A stretch of DNA of 64,000 bases from Symbiodinium natans (lineage: Eukaryota > Sar > Dinophyceae > Suessiales > Symbiodiniaceae), in NCBI GenBank assembly GCA_905221605.1, contig CAJNDS010002262.1, positions 248,001 through 312,000 of the forward strand, read 5' to 3'. The notes beneath the pieces were generated by a model. It was not told where the DNA came from. It did not search any database and saw nothing but the letters and a program-made list of their open reading frames with translations. Below are positions 1-12,424 of this stretch, piece by piece. The position numbers were made by a program, and so were the translations under genes. Numbering within the stretch: the first letter of the stretch is position 1; each line of letters begins with the position of its first letter.

Positions 1-960
1 GGGGCTCTGCGGCTTGGGGGCAGCACGATGACCTTGTGCTTGGGCGTTGGCTCAGGCCGCTGCTCCAACTTTGCGCTTGACCCGGTCATGAAGTTGGTAA
101 ACGCTTCGGGCGCTTCCCGGTACCTCCCAGACCAAGGTTCGCAAGGTTCGCAAGGTGCACACGGCGTTGCAACGTGCTCGCCACCCACCTTGAACAGCCA
201 ACTATAGTGAGTCGCAGGTATAATCAGGGCAGTTCATGCTTACATACACTGCATACAGGTCTACCCTCACACGAAGGCCTAAGGCTCTTGCCAAGGTGTC
301 GCTGGTCGGTACCGCCGCCATGTCACCTGCAACAGACATCTATGCCTCCTGAATATGATTTCGCTCGGACATCTCTCCTTAAGCTGATTCGGAAAGACAT
401 GCGGCATGAGCTGCACGAGACTTTGCCACATGTCACCTGCGAAAGCTCTGACTGCATTCTCCTTCTGCTCGTCCAAGCTGTCCTGTGTCGGCGGACATGG
501 GCACGTCCCCCGCGCAGAAATGGATGGACTGAACTCTGTCGATGGGTCCTCCTGGCACCGCTCCTCCTCAGGAATGTCGGGTGTCGATCCAGGACCTGCT
601 CAGAAAGCGGAGGGCAAGCCAAACATACCCATGACACACCCAAAGCTCTCACAACATGGCCGTGTATGGGCTCGCTGGACCATGCAGTTACAAGGCCGCA
701 ATCTCTTTGCCTTGGTGGCAACATTAGGCGACCACAGACAATCCACGTAAATCTGCCCAGGGCCGCTATCATGCTGGAAACACTAGACTAGGATGGCACT
801 TATATAAGCCCTCTGAAAAATGTTCCCAAATGTAATCCTCTTGGCCCAACAAGTAAAGGAAAAATGAAATGTCCCAAGGCCCTACCGAGTAAAGACGCCA
901 CAACAGCTACTCACGTTGGACGTCAGGCCCCTGCCAAACTTAAAACCCAACAGACGTTCT
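1..960. other. Region with no recognised gene
   Basis: Open frames exist on both strands between about 174 and 791, but none shows a recognisable domain and the two strands are equally open, so I do not call a gene. The only structured item is a copy of a short element at 787-887, described separately. Confidence 0.5.
787..887 (+). repeat. Short dispersed element, family M6, copy 1
   Basis: This stretch shares an ordered series of short blocks with 34747-34905: CTAGGATGGC, then CTCTGAAAAA with TGTTCC, then a CCTCTT..CCCAACAAG block, then AAATGTCCCAAG followed by CCTACC. The shared order implies one dispersed family. The second copy lies just upstream of the kinase coding exon in an intron-like position, so the family may be introner-like. 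Confidence 0.55.
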
Positions 961-961
961 G

Positions 962-1038
962 AGAGATCCTAAACCCTAGCCCTAAACCCTAAACCCTAAA
1001 CCCCAAACCCCAAACCCTAAACCCTAAACCCTAAACCC
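962..1038 (-). repeat. Interstitial telomere repeat, CCCTAAA orientation
   Basis: Tandem CCCTAAA with CCCCAAA variants. It is the first of many such islands. The repeat puts a stop codon in every frame, because a 7-nt unit cycles through all three frames. Confidence 0.9.
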
Positions 1039-1128
1039 CAAATAAACCAAAAATAATGAAAACCTCCAAAGCTCCGAGGCCGAAGCTCTGCGCGCCGAGG
1101 CTGGGCCCGGACATGGCCTGAAAGGGTC

Positions 1129-1228
1129 CCAAACTCTATAAACCTTAATAAAATTAATATTTTAATATCCTCTTGGGTTTTTATATAAACAAAAATAAGA
1201 AAAAATAATTAACAAGGGGAACATAGAA
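1129..1228 (+). repeat. Short dispersed AT-rich element, family M7, copy 1
   Basis: It contains ATCCTCTTGGGTTTTTATAT, AAC..AAAAATAA and CAAGGGG in the same order as 41402-41492, where the related copy separates two candidate minus-strand exons. This marks a dispersed element family of about 100 bp. Confidence 0.5.
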
Positions 1229-1257
1229 CTCTCTGCGCGAGCCCCTACTTTAGAGGT

Positions 1258-1312
1258 TCATGGTACTTACTAACCAATGATAGCTGTACTTATAACCTCC
1301 AAGTAGTAGAAG
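1258..1312 (+). repeat. Short dispersed element, family M11, copy 1
   Basis: The blocks TTCATGGTACTTA, TA.CCAAT and GTACTTATA recur in the same order at 28303-28375. The function is unknown; two copies only are seen in the window. Confidence 0.4.
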
Positions 1313-1341
1313 CCTCGAATTTTACATCCCGATCACCGAGT

Positions 1342-2410
1342 TTAGGGTTTAGGGCTTAGGGTTTTAGGGTTTAGGGTTTAGGGTTTAGGGCTTTAGGATT
1401 TTGGGGCACCTACTGTAAGCTTTGAAACAGGGAGGCCAGAGCAACTAGGCCCCCAGGCGATGAAGCATCCCCAGTCGCACGTCCGCGACTGGCTGTGGGT
1501 AGGGCTGCGGGCCTACCTCTACGATCCAGCTTGGCAAAAAAAAGGCCGGATCGCGAACTAGTGTGATCCGACTTGTTGCTCGGAGTGTCGCGTCTCCCTT
1601 GCGAGTCAGCTTTGGATCAGCGCTGCGTCAGTCAGCCTCTGTAGGACTATGAAATTGGGGTCCGAGCCCGTTTCAACCCTTTTTTTTTGCACGCAGCCGG
1701 ACGCACAGGCATGGAAATTCAACTGACCTGTAACTTTGTTCCTACCTCGACATGCACGCGGGCAAGGCATCACCATGGCTTAACTACACCTCCTGAAATT
1801 TGAAGGCCATTGACGCTGCGCCAGCTCTGCGAAGATTCGCTCTGCGAAACCCTGTACGGATATCACTGCAACGTTGAGAGCTGTTGTCAGGGCTTTGCTG
1901 CAATGAATGCAGCTATTATTTCAGGTGGTGTGAGCTGAGCCACCGGATCCACCTTGGCGACGGAGCTGATGAACTGAATGTCTCTGATCGGGTAGGAGGG
2001 AAGTCACAAACAACGGTCACCCCACAATAGGGTTTAGGGTTTAGGGGTTTAGGATTGGGGTTAATAATCGACATTCCCATGGAAGACTTCATCAACCCCA
2101 TCTCTGCGCTCAGGCATTAACAGGTGATCTTGGCACCTGCCACACCTGCCTTCAACTGGCTGAAGCCCCTGTAAAAGCAGCGTAGGATTTAGGGTTTAGG
2201 GTTTAGGGTTTAGGGATGCTTGGCACGACGGTGCAATCTGTTCTGCCCCGGTTTGAAGAAAGGCGTGGCCTTTGTGGAATGGCCGACTTCGCCGGCGAAC
2301 AAAAAAAATCCTGATGCAGCTCTGGAGGATGCCTGCGGGGTTTAGGATTTAGGGTTTAGGGTTTGGGGTTTGGGGTTCAGGGCTTTAGGGTTTTAGGGTT
2401 TAGGTCCTTC
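1342..2410 (+). repeat. Scattered interstitial TTTAGGG islands
   Basis: Short TTTAGGG-strand islands lie at 1342-1392, 2028-2055, 2185-2215 and 2338-2405. The DNA between them shows no coding signal I trust. Confidence 0.85.
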
Positions 2411-3500
2411 AGGGTTCTTTCTTCCTTGCGCCCGCAGCATGAGCGTCATTCTCCTCCGCAGCGCACTACTGCGAGGGGGCCTTTCTTCTAAGTCCAGTTA
2501 TGGAACATACAAAACCCTAAAACCCCACAAAAAAACCTAAAACCCGAAAAACCCAAAGTCCCTAAATGTATATTACGACATACAGGATTGTAGATATGCT
2601 AACACATAGGAGATCTCTTTCGCGAATTTTCGAATCTATTGTCACTCATTATGGCCAATGCTTACTATTTCAGACGGCACACTTTCTTTCTATCAGGAAG
2701 TTGCAAATGATTTTCTCAGTTGTGCATGAAAACTGTGTCAAGCCAAAGGGTTAAAAAATCATGGAAGTCTGAGGCGAAGCAAACTTACAAACTTTGACCA
2801 CTTGCAACCCCATAGCCGATCCAGTCCAGACCTGGAAAGTTTCCAAGCCAACCTGGTCTTGCTTGCACGGCAACTTTGCGACGTGGTGCGACGTGGTGCT
2901 CGTCGTAACCCTTCTCTGAAATCTAGCAAAAGCACTACATCTCCACTACGTTATCATCAATTGCTCAGATCTGCACTGCACCTCACTACCTTCCCACAAC
3001 ATCTGATTTTTCGCAATGTCCATGACCGCGCTTATGGCACTACACATACAAGTTGCTCAACGAACACTTGTCAACCCCAGCACCCTACGGCAAGTCTCAG
3101 AGCTTAGGGATTAGGGTTTAGGGTTCTGTGCCTTCTGTCGGTCTGGAAGCAGAAGGGTTGCGACGAACACCATGTCAGAAAGTTTCCCTGTAGACGAGGT
3201 TGGCAGGGCGACTTTCCAAGTCCGGACTGAATCGGTTATGGAGCTCCAACTGTGCAATGCTTCTGAAGTTTCAAGAAGACCTGCTTGTAAGTTAGTTGCG
3301 CTTCAGACCTCCTCCATAAGATCGATAGAACTGATCAAGACCGAAGTCATACTAGCATGTCATTCACGAACTATGGGAAAACAAGTATACATCTTATTAG
3401 AAGTTGCTCAAGCCTTCTTCCGGAACAAGCCTAAGCCAGCTTCAAAAAACACTTCGCCTAACATAACTGACATCAGGTATCCAAACTATGACTACTAGAT
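2410..3500. other. Region with no recognised gene
   Basis: Frames at 2566-2754, 2802-3107 and 3172-3498 are open on the plus strand, but the encoded sequences are low in recognisable motifs and carry no domain I know. A small TTTAGGG patch at 3104-3125 separates the second and third. Confidence 0.4.
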
Positions 3501-3600
3501 CCAGGAGTAACCTAGGAATAAAGAAGGGTACCCTTTTTGGTTTTGAGGGGATTATAAGGGAACCCTATAAACGGAAATAAGGGCCTACTCCGGGTCCTAG
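3500..3600 (+). repeat. Intergenic copy of the kinase-intron element, family M9
   Basis: AGTAACC..AG, then AAGGGTACCCTTTTTGGTT, then ATTATAAGGGA occur in the same order as on the plus strand across the kinase intron at 34132-34235. The intron sequence is therefore one copy of a dispersed element. Confidence 0.5.
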
Positions 3601-3603
3601 TAG

Positions 3604-3910
3604 CCCTAAACCCTAAACCCTAAACCCTACACCCTAAACCCACTAACATTGCTATGACCGAGGCGACCTCACAGCACTAGGCGCCGATGATGTTGCCGCC
3701 TCATCTCGGCCAAGCACCCGTCCGGATTGCGGCGCTTCGAGAAACTGCTCTGGGCGCATCCCCCGGCCTAAGCTACAAGGAGGCTGTAGGGTAGGGTTTA
3801 GGGTTTAGGGTTTAGGGTTTAGGGTTTAGGGTTTAGGGTTTAGGGTTTAGGGTCTAGGGTTTTGGGGTTTAGGGTTTTGGGGGTTTAGGGTTTAGGGTGT
3901 AGGTTCAAAA
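3604..3910. repeat. Opposed telomere-repeat islands
   Basis: CCCTAAA lies at 3604-3642 and a TTTAGGG array at about 3788-3902, so the two blocks point in opposite directions across about 145 bp of unique DNA. Confidence 0.9.
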
Positions 3911-4193
3911 TGGAAGCCCTCAAGGGCCCTCATGCGCAACAGTCCCCCGACGTACGATGAGAATACCTCTAAAGATCTGTAAAGTCCCGGTTTGGGTGCG
4001 TTTGGGTATCTGTAGTGATCTTAAATACTAAGGGGGAGGGCTTAGGGTTTCGGGATTCGGCTGCAGATTCAAGCGGGATGTCGCCCTGTGAGAGGCATCT
4101 CCGGGGGGCCCTGCGTGGGGTCGTTGCGGGGAGCAGCCTGGACCTCGGCGTGGCAAAGCCGTGAGGACGGAGGTTTCAATGGGGATCCAGAGG

Positions 4194-4326
4194 CAAACCA
4201 TAGAAGATAAGGAGAGAGAGCGAGAGGGAGAGAGAGAGGACAGAGAGGGGAATTATAGATCGATATATGCTTATATATATGTATGTGTACATTCATATAT
4301 ATATATGTATATATATATGTGTAAAT
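4194..4326 (+). repeat. Purine and TA/GTAT microsatellites
   Basis: A GAGAGAGAGCGAGAGGGAGA-type purine stretch (about 4210-4245) is followed by TATATGTATG-type repeats up to about 4326. Open frames here are repeat-encoded. Confidence 0.85.
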
Positions 4327-4967
4327 ACATAGTGTCCGTGTCTGCCCTCCCATGGATAAGGGTTGCCAGACATGTTCGGAAACTAAGCGTTCGAGCCCGT
4401 TTCACATTGTGAATATGTGGCAGGGACTCTTCTAAGGTGATTGGCCTTTCGTAGATACTAATCTATTTCTTCTCGGCTTGTACATGTCCATAGTTCGATG
4501 GAAAGCTCTCCGACTCGGTGTCTCATTTCCTCGAATATACTCTTACTATAGTTTCCTTTACATCTTGTGCAGGTCCCTCAGTAAAACGGGGTTTGTATGG
4601 GAACCCCACCCCGACAGAGAGAACGCGGACCGACTGGAGTGCAAGTTAGGCTATTTGTACATCAGGGTTTTGGGTTTAGAGTTTAGAGTTTAGGGTTTGA
4701 GGTTTGGGGTCCAGCAAAAAATAGACAAGCAAGAACCTGAAATGAAAGAACACATTGAGTCAACGGCAATGAAAGCCAAGAAGGGGCAAGCAAGAAACAG
4801 CAACACCAAATCAACAGCAAACAAAAACACAAAAAACGAACAGCATGAAGCCAAAGGCGATGAGCGTAGGCTCTGCTTTCAGCATGATGCAAAGCTTGCA
4901 CGCTTTCGGATGTAGTCTTTGGAGGCCAAGAAACTGAGACATAGATGCTGAGGGCTATGGCCTTACT

Positions 4968-5070
4968 GGGGGTTTCCGAAATTAGGGTACCTTCTTGGGG
5001 CCCTTTTTATAAGGGGATCCTTCTATTTGGGGACCTATATTGGGGGTCCCCTATTTTTCGCAAACCCCCC
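4968..5070 (+). mobile_element. Palindromic MITE-like element, family M1, copy A
   Basis: The left end reads GGGGGTTTCCGAAATTAGGG. The right end, reverse-complemented, reads GGGGGTTTGCGAAAAATAGG. These are near-matching terminal inverted repeats around an internal GGGATCC..TATTTGGGG core. At about 103 bp with no coding capacity it fits a MITE or introner. At least six related sequences occur in the window. Confidence 0.7.
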
Positions 5071-5190
5071 GGGCGCACCTTGGGAGGGGTCCTGGCGCGG
5101 TCACGTTCGCCCTGCACCCGCGGAGGAGTGGCACCTGAAGGCTCACCACAGGCATGGCAAAGGGTGAGCAATAAATGCTACGACATGAAG

Positions 5191-5279
5191 GGACCCCTAG
5201 AATAGATCCCCTAAAATAGTAGGACTCCCTTCTGCGCTTCTAAGGACCCCAATAAGACACCCCAAATTTTCGGAAACCC
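5191..5279 (-). mobile_element. Palindromic MITE-like element, family M1, copy B
   Basis: On the minus strand it begins GGGTTTCCGAAAATTTGGGG and runs through TTGGGGTCCTTA and ATTTTAGGGGATC blocks like copy A, about 120 bp away and in inverse orientation. The far terminal repeat is eroded. Confidence 0.55.
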
Positions 5280-7290
5280 TTCCAAATGGCATCGGAGACC
5301 AAGCCTCGTGTTGCCTGGGGCTTTGTAGCAGCCCTTGGAGTGGCAGTTTTTCCTGGGGACGCCCGGGGCGTGGCAGCCTGCAACGTGCTCTGCTTCTGCG
5401 AATCGTTGGGGGGCGGCGGAACTCAAAAGACCCTTCCTGCCCAGAGACTACAGTGCCGAACCTACGAAGCAAGCAGGCTCACGCTACGAAGCAAGCAGGC
5501 TCACGGACACTAGATCTCAACGCGATGGTGTGCTGCGACTGCTGGCCTTCGGTGACTTGTCCCGTTCGGGAGGAGGTGTTTTTGTCCGCGGAGTGTTTGC
5601 TCCTTCACGTGGCAGGGGAGGGGTCTCTGGCGGTGCGTCGAAGCGCATCGCAGCTCCAAGCATCTTCACATGAGCCCAAGTCAGCTTGAAGAGTCTCAAA
5701 CGCCAAACCGCCGATGCAAGGCTCATGTACCGGTACAGTAACCCATGATAACCCATAGTAAGCCCAAGCCTCACAGAATTCAAACCTTGAGCCCTACAAA
5801 CCCTAAACCCCAAAAAGTCCTTTGTACGATTGCAGCTTAAACCCTTTAGCCCCAGCTCCTCTCTCGCCCGGCACCCCTCGGCTTGGAGGCGCGCTCGCCT
5901 GTACACACGTGCTGCTGGGATGGTTGACCTGCTTTCCGACTTGCATCTGTATTGGCCTCAGATTCTCGGCCGATAATTCGGGTCAGCCCCCACTTAAAAG
6001 CTTGACTTGGGGGTTTGGGGGTTGAGGGTTCCGTGGGCACAGAGTGGGACCCCCGGGCTTGCGGCAGTGCGAAGGCATGCCTCGGAACCCCTAAGCCCTA
6101 AACCGGATAAGCCTAAACCCTAAACCCTAAACCCCAAAACCCAAAACCCAAAACCCTAAACCCTATACAGCACACCCAACTTTCGCCAAAACACCTTGGC
6201 GTGAGCCCTAAACAAACTCAAGAAAGCAGAAAGCGCTGGTCCTGCGGGGTCTTTGAACGGCCCGATGCCGGTGGAGGTGTGACGTCCCTGGCAAGGCCTG
6301 CGCATCAAGCGCTTGGGGCTGTCTGCAGGCTTTCGGAACTTTGTGAACTTCAGGGTTTAGGATCTATAGGGCCAACTCCCACCCAAAAAAACAGCCACCG
6401 CGATGATCGCCTGCTTTGGCGCTAGGCGAGCTCAAGGGCACAGCCCTGGGTGTTCGACTCGGCGATCGCGTGTCAACCTTGGACAGGCCACATAGCAAGG
6501 TACTAATATGCCAATGTGCTAGTGTGCTAAAATACTGGTAAGATTCATCATCAAAATAGTTTTAATGGGGAGATGCATCGGTATGGCCGACAATCAGCAT
6601 AGCGGGATGGACGAAGGTTCGACGAAGGCCGAGAGGTTCGACGAAGGCGAAAGCTTGACGAAGGCCGGAGAGTTCGACCAGCCGTCTTCCCCCATACACC
6701 GTCATGATCGGTTTGGTCCTGAAACAAACTTGTATAACAATATCACATAGTAACAAGAATAATCATAAGCAAACTCATAAGTCTAACGCATAAGCATAAG
6801 AACAAGAAAAATATGAAGAAGAAGAAGAAGAAAAAGAAGAAGAATAATGAGAACAATAAGTTCAATCCGAAAATCGGATGCGAGAACAAGTGAGATGGTC
6901 AAGTCAAGAGGCTGCCTCTTGGGCCTGCGGAGGCGAGGGCCGTTCACCGCCTGCAAGGTGGACCAACTTTTACCTCTTCACACCGGAGGCAACCCAGGCA
7001 GGCCCCGACTTGAGGTACGAAGATACTAATGCATTAACATACTCGTATCCTAAAATACTGAAATACAAATCTACTGATCTACTGCTATACGGATATACTG
7101 ATATGCTAAGATAAAAGTAGATAAATCAGATGATAACTTTTGAAAAATGACATAGTTAGTATAAGAATCGGTCTCTCACCTGGCCGCCCGCATCCCGCTT
7201 TGCTGCCATCCACTTGGCTGGGCACAGCTCGCGGTCCACGAAGTGGACTCTGAGCACGCTTGGCCTAAGCAATGACAAGCACATGCCCAA
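5280..7290. other. Region with no recognised gene; telomere and GAA patches
   Basis: It holds a CCCTAAA patch at 6108-6165, a GAA/AAG microsatellite at 6812-6848 and several short open frames without recognisable domains. A degenerate tandem with the core TTCGACGAAGG occurs at 6615-6680. Confidence 0.5.
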
Positions 7291-7294
7291 GACG

Positions 7295-7345
7295 CATAAA
7301 CCCTAAACCCTAAATCCTAAACACCAAACCCTAAACCCTAAACTC
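7295..7345 (-). repeat. Interstitial CCCTAAA island
   Basis: Tandem CCCTAAA with single-base variants. Confidence 0.85.
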
Positions 7346-7639
7346 TACAGGCTAAATTAAGCCATCTTCGCCCTGCACCCTGTCCTTTTGGGACAAAGCT
7401 AAGAATGAAGGCCAGCGGCCACTGCATCCTCGAGAGGCAGTCCCTTTCCTGCAACACACTGGCGCGAAATCCGTATACAGGAGCCAGGGTTTAGGGTTTA
7501 GGGTAGACAGAACTGATATAATGCGTTTACTATCATGGAAAATATGAACTTAGCAATATCTGATACTATACATGATAGCGAGAATGAAACTAGACTGAAT
7601 ATATTGAATAGAACGAATACAAGCATTGAAACAAAAAAA

Positions 7640-8115
7640 CACATACAACACACACACACACACATGTATTATATATATATATGCATGTATATGTATATCT
7701 ATATGTATATGTATGTACATATATATATATATATAGATAATCAATAGCTGTAAAGACAAAAACATGCAATGAGGTAATAATTGAATGAGACATTGAAAGA
7801 AATAGAAAGTACAATAAACCTATCATGAATTTAAAACAAGTATATCAAGTACAAAAGACAAAGTGAATACGCGCATACATACATACACACACACACGTAT
7901 GCATATATATATATATATATATCGAAGCCGTGTAACTGTAGTATAGGCAATACATCTTCTGCGGTATGGTAGTGTGTACAAATACAGATAGCACAATACA
8001 TATAACAAAACTCACATTGTATGACTATAAATACATACATACATACATATGTATGTATGATGTATGAGATATCTATACATATACATATATATGTGTGTGT
8101 ACATAGAAACAGTAT
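7640..8115. repeat. AT-rich microsatellite cluster (CA, TA, TATG, CATA)
   Basis: Successive CA (7648-7662), TA/TATG (7668-7740), CATA (7873-7900), TA (7903-7922) and CATA/TATG (8032-8100) runs. Frames across it are repeat-encoded. Confidence 0.9.
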
Positions 8116-10800
8116 AGAATTTACACAGTCCTACGTGCATTATATGTGTATTGTACATCAATGATCTGCGGTACACATTATTATCTGCAGATGGTGTAAC
8201 TGTAACTCTTACTCTCACGCTAACTCACTCCGATGATACGATAGTGAGCAGCTGGCATTCCCAAAGGCCGACCCCCATGTCGGGTCCTGATCGGTGGGTG
8301 GAAGAAGTGGTCTCTGCCCTCGTGGGACCACGGGAGGCGGCCTGGCCGCCAACATGTGCCAACATCGCAGAACGCGGTCACAGATGCAAGAAGTGCAGTG
8401 TGGCACAGGGCTGCCGCTTCAAAAAATGTTGGATCCGAGTGGCTGCTGTTGACCTCTGTGCTGAAGATGTTCGCTCTTTGCCTGGCGATGGATGACTCTC
8501 TCAGCCACTGGGCTGTAAAGCACTGTGCAGCATTGCACCAAGGATGCAGTGGCGCCTGCTGTGCTGTGGCCAACACGTGTTTGAGAACGATGTGTTGGCG
8601 TCTGACTTCGCACAGGAGAAACAGGCGAGGCAGCCTCAGGGCGTGTTTTCGTTCAGCGAGCCGAACGTCGATTTCTAGAAACCTTCCGGAATTTCTTATT
8701 TGACACTACTTATCGTATTTTGGGGCAGAGGACTGTTTAGGGAAATGTCCATATACAGATCACGCGCAGCTCGAGCATCTAATCGCCAATTTCAGCCAGT
8801 GGCTGTTGACGGTGCAGATAGGAGCTTGGCACTTCCTGCAAGCTCCAGAGGTTTGGGGTGGGGAGTTTCGGAACATGCTTGTGGGAGTTTGCTAGTTGCG
8901 GGGTCTTGGGCTACATGTGTTGTCACAACTCATCCATGTCACCATCAAATGGAAGTGCCCACGCCTGCTCTTGTGAGCGGAATGGCAATGACTGTGGGTG
9001 CAGGGCTTTGCACACGTCGCGTGGCCTTGCGAGCGTGAAATTCAGCAAAAGCCAATAAAAGCCACATGCCAACATCAACCACCACACTCACAGCTTCTGC
9101 TTGAGGCAAGCGACGGTGCTAGAAGGATGTGCTGGAACGAATCCATCGCTCCCTGACATGATGGCAGCAGCCCAGCATGTCAAGCTTAAACTAGGAACGA
9201 CGACGAGCCGAGGTGAGATGACAAACCAGCACTGCTGGAAACAAAAGAGCTTTGGTGTGCTTAGACTTGTAGGTTTCCATCGTCAAGTTCATGTTTTGCA
9301 GACGCTCGTCAACAGCGCCCAACCCCAACCCAAACCACGAATTGAGGAAAAACGAAAGCTCCCCGGCAAAACTGCACCACACCGACTAACCCTTAAACAA
9401 CCATCCAGAACCCTGCACCCTAAGGTTTGACTCTAACCTTCGTCCAATATTCTTATAACGAACACAGCAGCACATGGCAAAAGTCTTCGGCCCTGGGATC
9501 TAACCTGCCACCCCTACGCGCGCAAACCTCGAAGTTGACTTCCCTGCGTCGGCCCAGTGTTCCACAACTTCAGATGCAGAAGACGGATTATCTTGGAATA
9601 CCTTAATATTAATATTGTATAAACTTCCTACAACCTCATGACCGCGTTTGATGTTGGGACTGAGCCTTTCTTCCGTAAAGCTGCACGTGATGACGTACCT
9701 GAGGCCTGCACTCGCGTTGAGCGCAACAGCCGGAATCTGAGGCCGATGTCTGCCTGCTCTGTGACGTCATGGGGGTGCTGCTTCGTATATCGCGCCTCGC
9801 GCGCTTCATTTCCAGCATGATTCCACCAGTACCGACTAGGACCGACTATTTTGAAGGCGGTGCGCAAACCGAAACATATAGAGATGCCCAGCAAACCAAG
9901 CATGTCTAGTTTCTGGGTGGCAGGGGGACTGCAACGACAAGGACGGCAGCGGCGACACCGACGAGTTCTACTACTGCTACTGCTGCCACCGCCGCCACTG
10001 CTACTGCTACTCCGTTTCCTCCAGCAACCGCAACTGAGTCATTCATATATGACGACCCACACTTTTAAGCAGAAGCCGTGCATTTTCCTAGCGCACTTGT
10101 AGGCTGTATTCTGCTATGCAGCTGCCACACAAGAGAGTCTCACGACGTGGATGAGTCGCCCGAGTCCTGGCAGGTCTCTCCCTGCAGGCAGGCACTCGTC
10201 CAGCCTCGGATTGGATTTCAGACGTGGCTCACCAACACCTTGAGCCGTTGAATCCTGCATGTCTTGGCAACATGCTACCGATACCTCCCAGACCCACCTC
10301 AACATTCATGATTTGCAAGTAGATTAGCTGCAAAGGTCCAAGAAACACGTCGACAGCAACACTTGAGAGTTATCTGGTATCTGCAAGTCCAGAATACATT
10401 TCTCTCAGGTTGAACGAGACTTCGTGGAAGAATTGAACTTCAAGCTAGGTTTTCGGGGGCTTTGCCATCCAGGAGCTTGTGACAGCACCGTGGGTCACGT
10501 GCCAACGGAGGCATTTGCAGAAAGATGTGCAGCACTGAAAATCCCATGGGTTGAGAGAGGTTTGATCTCGTGACGGGGAATTAAGCGCCCTCTATCTGCC
10601 CACTGCTTTTTTGCGCTCCCCTGGTGCTGAGGTCACGGGCAGCACGAGGGCAGAATGAGTCGGCAATGGAGCCTTGGATCTAACAGAACATGCGGGTGGA
10701 TAGGCTCCATGAAGGTAGAAGGCCCTTGAAGGAGTGCAGGTGACGGTACTCGGACAAGGAAGCCTGCTCTCACAACAAGCAGAACCCCGCAGACTCTCTA
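8116..10800. other. Region with no recognised gene
   Basis: Several 60-118-codon frames are open on both strands (for example 8220-8576 minus, 8356-8703 plus, 9101-9430 plus). None shows a domain or splice pattern I can defend. A CTACTGCTACTG-type trinucleotide stretch lies at about 9968-10015. Telomere-repeat density is low here. Confidence 0.4.
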
Positions 10801-11200
10801 CCCTAAGCCCTAGTTAAACAGTTAAACCTTACTAACAACCCTAAACCCGAAATCCTAAACCCAGAACCGCCGAACCTCCTAAGCCCTCAACCGCCTAAGC
10901 CCTACGCCCACCCTCAAAATCCACAAACTACCCTGAGCCCTGTACTCTAAATCCCCAACTCCCCACACACAAAACCCCCGCAAATACCCTGGTAACCCTT
11001 GATGGGCAGAGGGTAGGGTTTAGGGTTTAGGGTTTAGGGTTTAGGGTTTAGGGTTTAGGGTTTAGGGTTTAGGGTTTAGGGTTTAGGGTTTAGGGTTTAG
11101 GGCTTAGGGGGTTTAGGGTTTAGGGTTTAGGGTTTAGGGTTTAGGGTTTAGGGTTTAGGGTTTAGGGTTTAGGGTTTAGGGTTTAGGGTTTAGGGTGGGT
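10800..11200. repeat. Degenerate CCCTAAA tract followed by a long TTTAGGG array
   Basis: A decayed CCCTAAA/CCTAAGCCC tract (10800-10960) is followed by an almost perfect TTTAGGG array at about 11012-11196, one of the longest in the window. Decayed and near-perfect repeats side by side suggest insertions of different age. Confidence 0.9.
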
Positions 11201-11276
11201 CTTTTGAGGTCCCTGCTTCCTGCGCCATCTCCAGCTCGTCCGTGTCGGCCCCCCTTTGGTGATCCCTGGCGCGCAC

Positions 11277-11373
11277 ATGGAGGCTCATGGGTTGTTATAT
11301 GTATAGGGCTGTAAGTATGGTACCTGTACTTAAACCCTATTTAGGGCGCTTGTAGCCCAACTTCTAGCTACCC
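11277..11373 (+). mobile_element. Palindromic element, family M3, copy 1
   Basis: The left end GGAGGCTCATGGGTTGTTAT and the right end CTTCTAGCTACCCAAATG match the ends of the better copy at 18208-18327. A small non-coding inverted-repeat element. Confidence 0.55.
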
Positions 11374-11754
11374 AAATGAATGCAAGGAGGGTTTGAGGTT
11401 TAGGGCTTGGGATGCAGTGATGCAGGATCCTGATTCTGTGTTGTTAGCGGAGGGCCGGGGGGGGGGTGAGTGGGGGGGGCCTAAGGCTTAAAGTCTTAGA
11501 AGCACCCTCCTTTCCGCAGGATCTCTTGGGGGAAGCCCTGCTTCGTGAGCAGCTACTCTTCGCGCAGCCAGCTGGAGCGGCTGCGCTCAGGTGTCGTTTC
11601 TGCAGTGCTCCTGCTGGCACGACTCAGGGCCTAGGGCCCCTCATGCCAATCCGGGCCAATCCTGAAGTAGCAACCCGCATGGCGTGCACGTAGCTGAATC
11701 CTTAATACCCCAAAGCCAGATCCTAAGACCCTAGAACCTGGAGTTCTTGTGGCC

Positions 11755-12050
11755 CCCCACCCTAAACCCTAAACCCTGGACCCGAAACCCTGGACCCTAA
11801 ACCCTAGTCCCTAGACTAGACCCTAAACCCCAAGTCAACTCGTGGCCTGGCGCTCCGGGGAGTTTTCACTGGGGTCGGCGTCCTTTGAGCAGACACCTCC
11901 CAAGTGCTGATGGCGGACGGCAGTCTTAGGGCTCAGGGCTTCGGGTAGGATAAGGGTTTAGGGTTTAGGGTGTAGGGTTTAGGGTTTAGGGTTTAGGGTA
12001 AACTCCAAACTAAACTCTAAACCCTACACCCCCAAACCCTAAAAGGCTTT
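11755..12050. repeat. Mixed-orientation telomere-repeat islands
   Basis: CCCTAAA with CCCTGGA variants at 11758-11835, TTTAGGG at 11955-11998, then CCCTAAA again at 12005-12045. Confidence 0.8.
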
Positions 12051-12324
12051 AAGGGGGGGTATCTTGGGGACTGAACGGTCTTGGCTCCAGGGGTGCAAAT
12101 CTTGAACATATCACGAGACGAGGTTTCCTCATCTTCATGAGTGCTTCGGGTTGAGGAGTTGAGGGTTTAGGGCTTAGTTAGGAGGATCAGCTGCCTACGC
12201 GAAAGGTGGCTGCAAAGATCTTGAGATGCTGCAGTACCACTCCCAAGCCCTTCATTGGCACCTGGCGCTTGCACGGCGGCACTTTCCCCGACGGGCGCTG
12301 GCACCTGATCTCTGCCACTTGCGT

Positions 12325-12424
12325 AAGAACCACCCAAAAATAGAAAGATTGTTTTTCTATTCTTCCTTCTAGTCGCAATATAGGGATTACTATTTTTGCT
12401 TTTTGGGGGGGCCTCTTAAGCAAA
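12325..12424 (-). mobile_element. Palindromic element, family M10, copy 1
   Basis: The plus-strand left end GCGTAAGAACCACCCAAAAA and the reverse-complemented right end GCTTAAGAGGCCCCCCCAAA are inverted repeats. The element resembles 19496-19632, sharing TAAGAACC, AAAAATAGA and the internal CCCTATAT. Confidence 0.55.

Noticed and set aside
8356-8703. 115-codon plus-strand frame
   Set aside because: Minus and other plus frames are equally open over the same bases, and no domain or splice support is seen.
11012-11196. True chromosome end
   Set aside because: The array is internal, flanked on both sides by unique sequence, and arrays of both orientations occur throughout the window.
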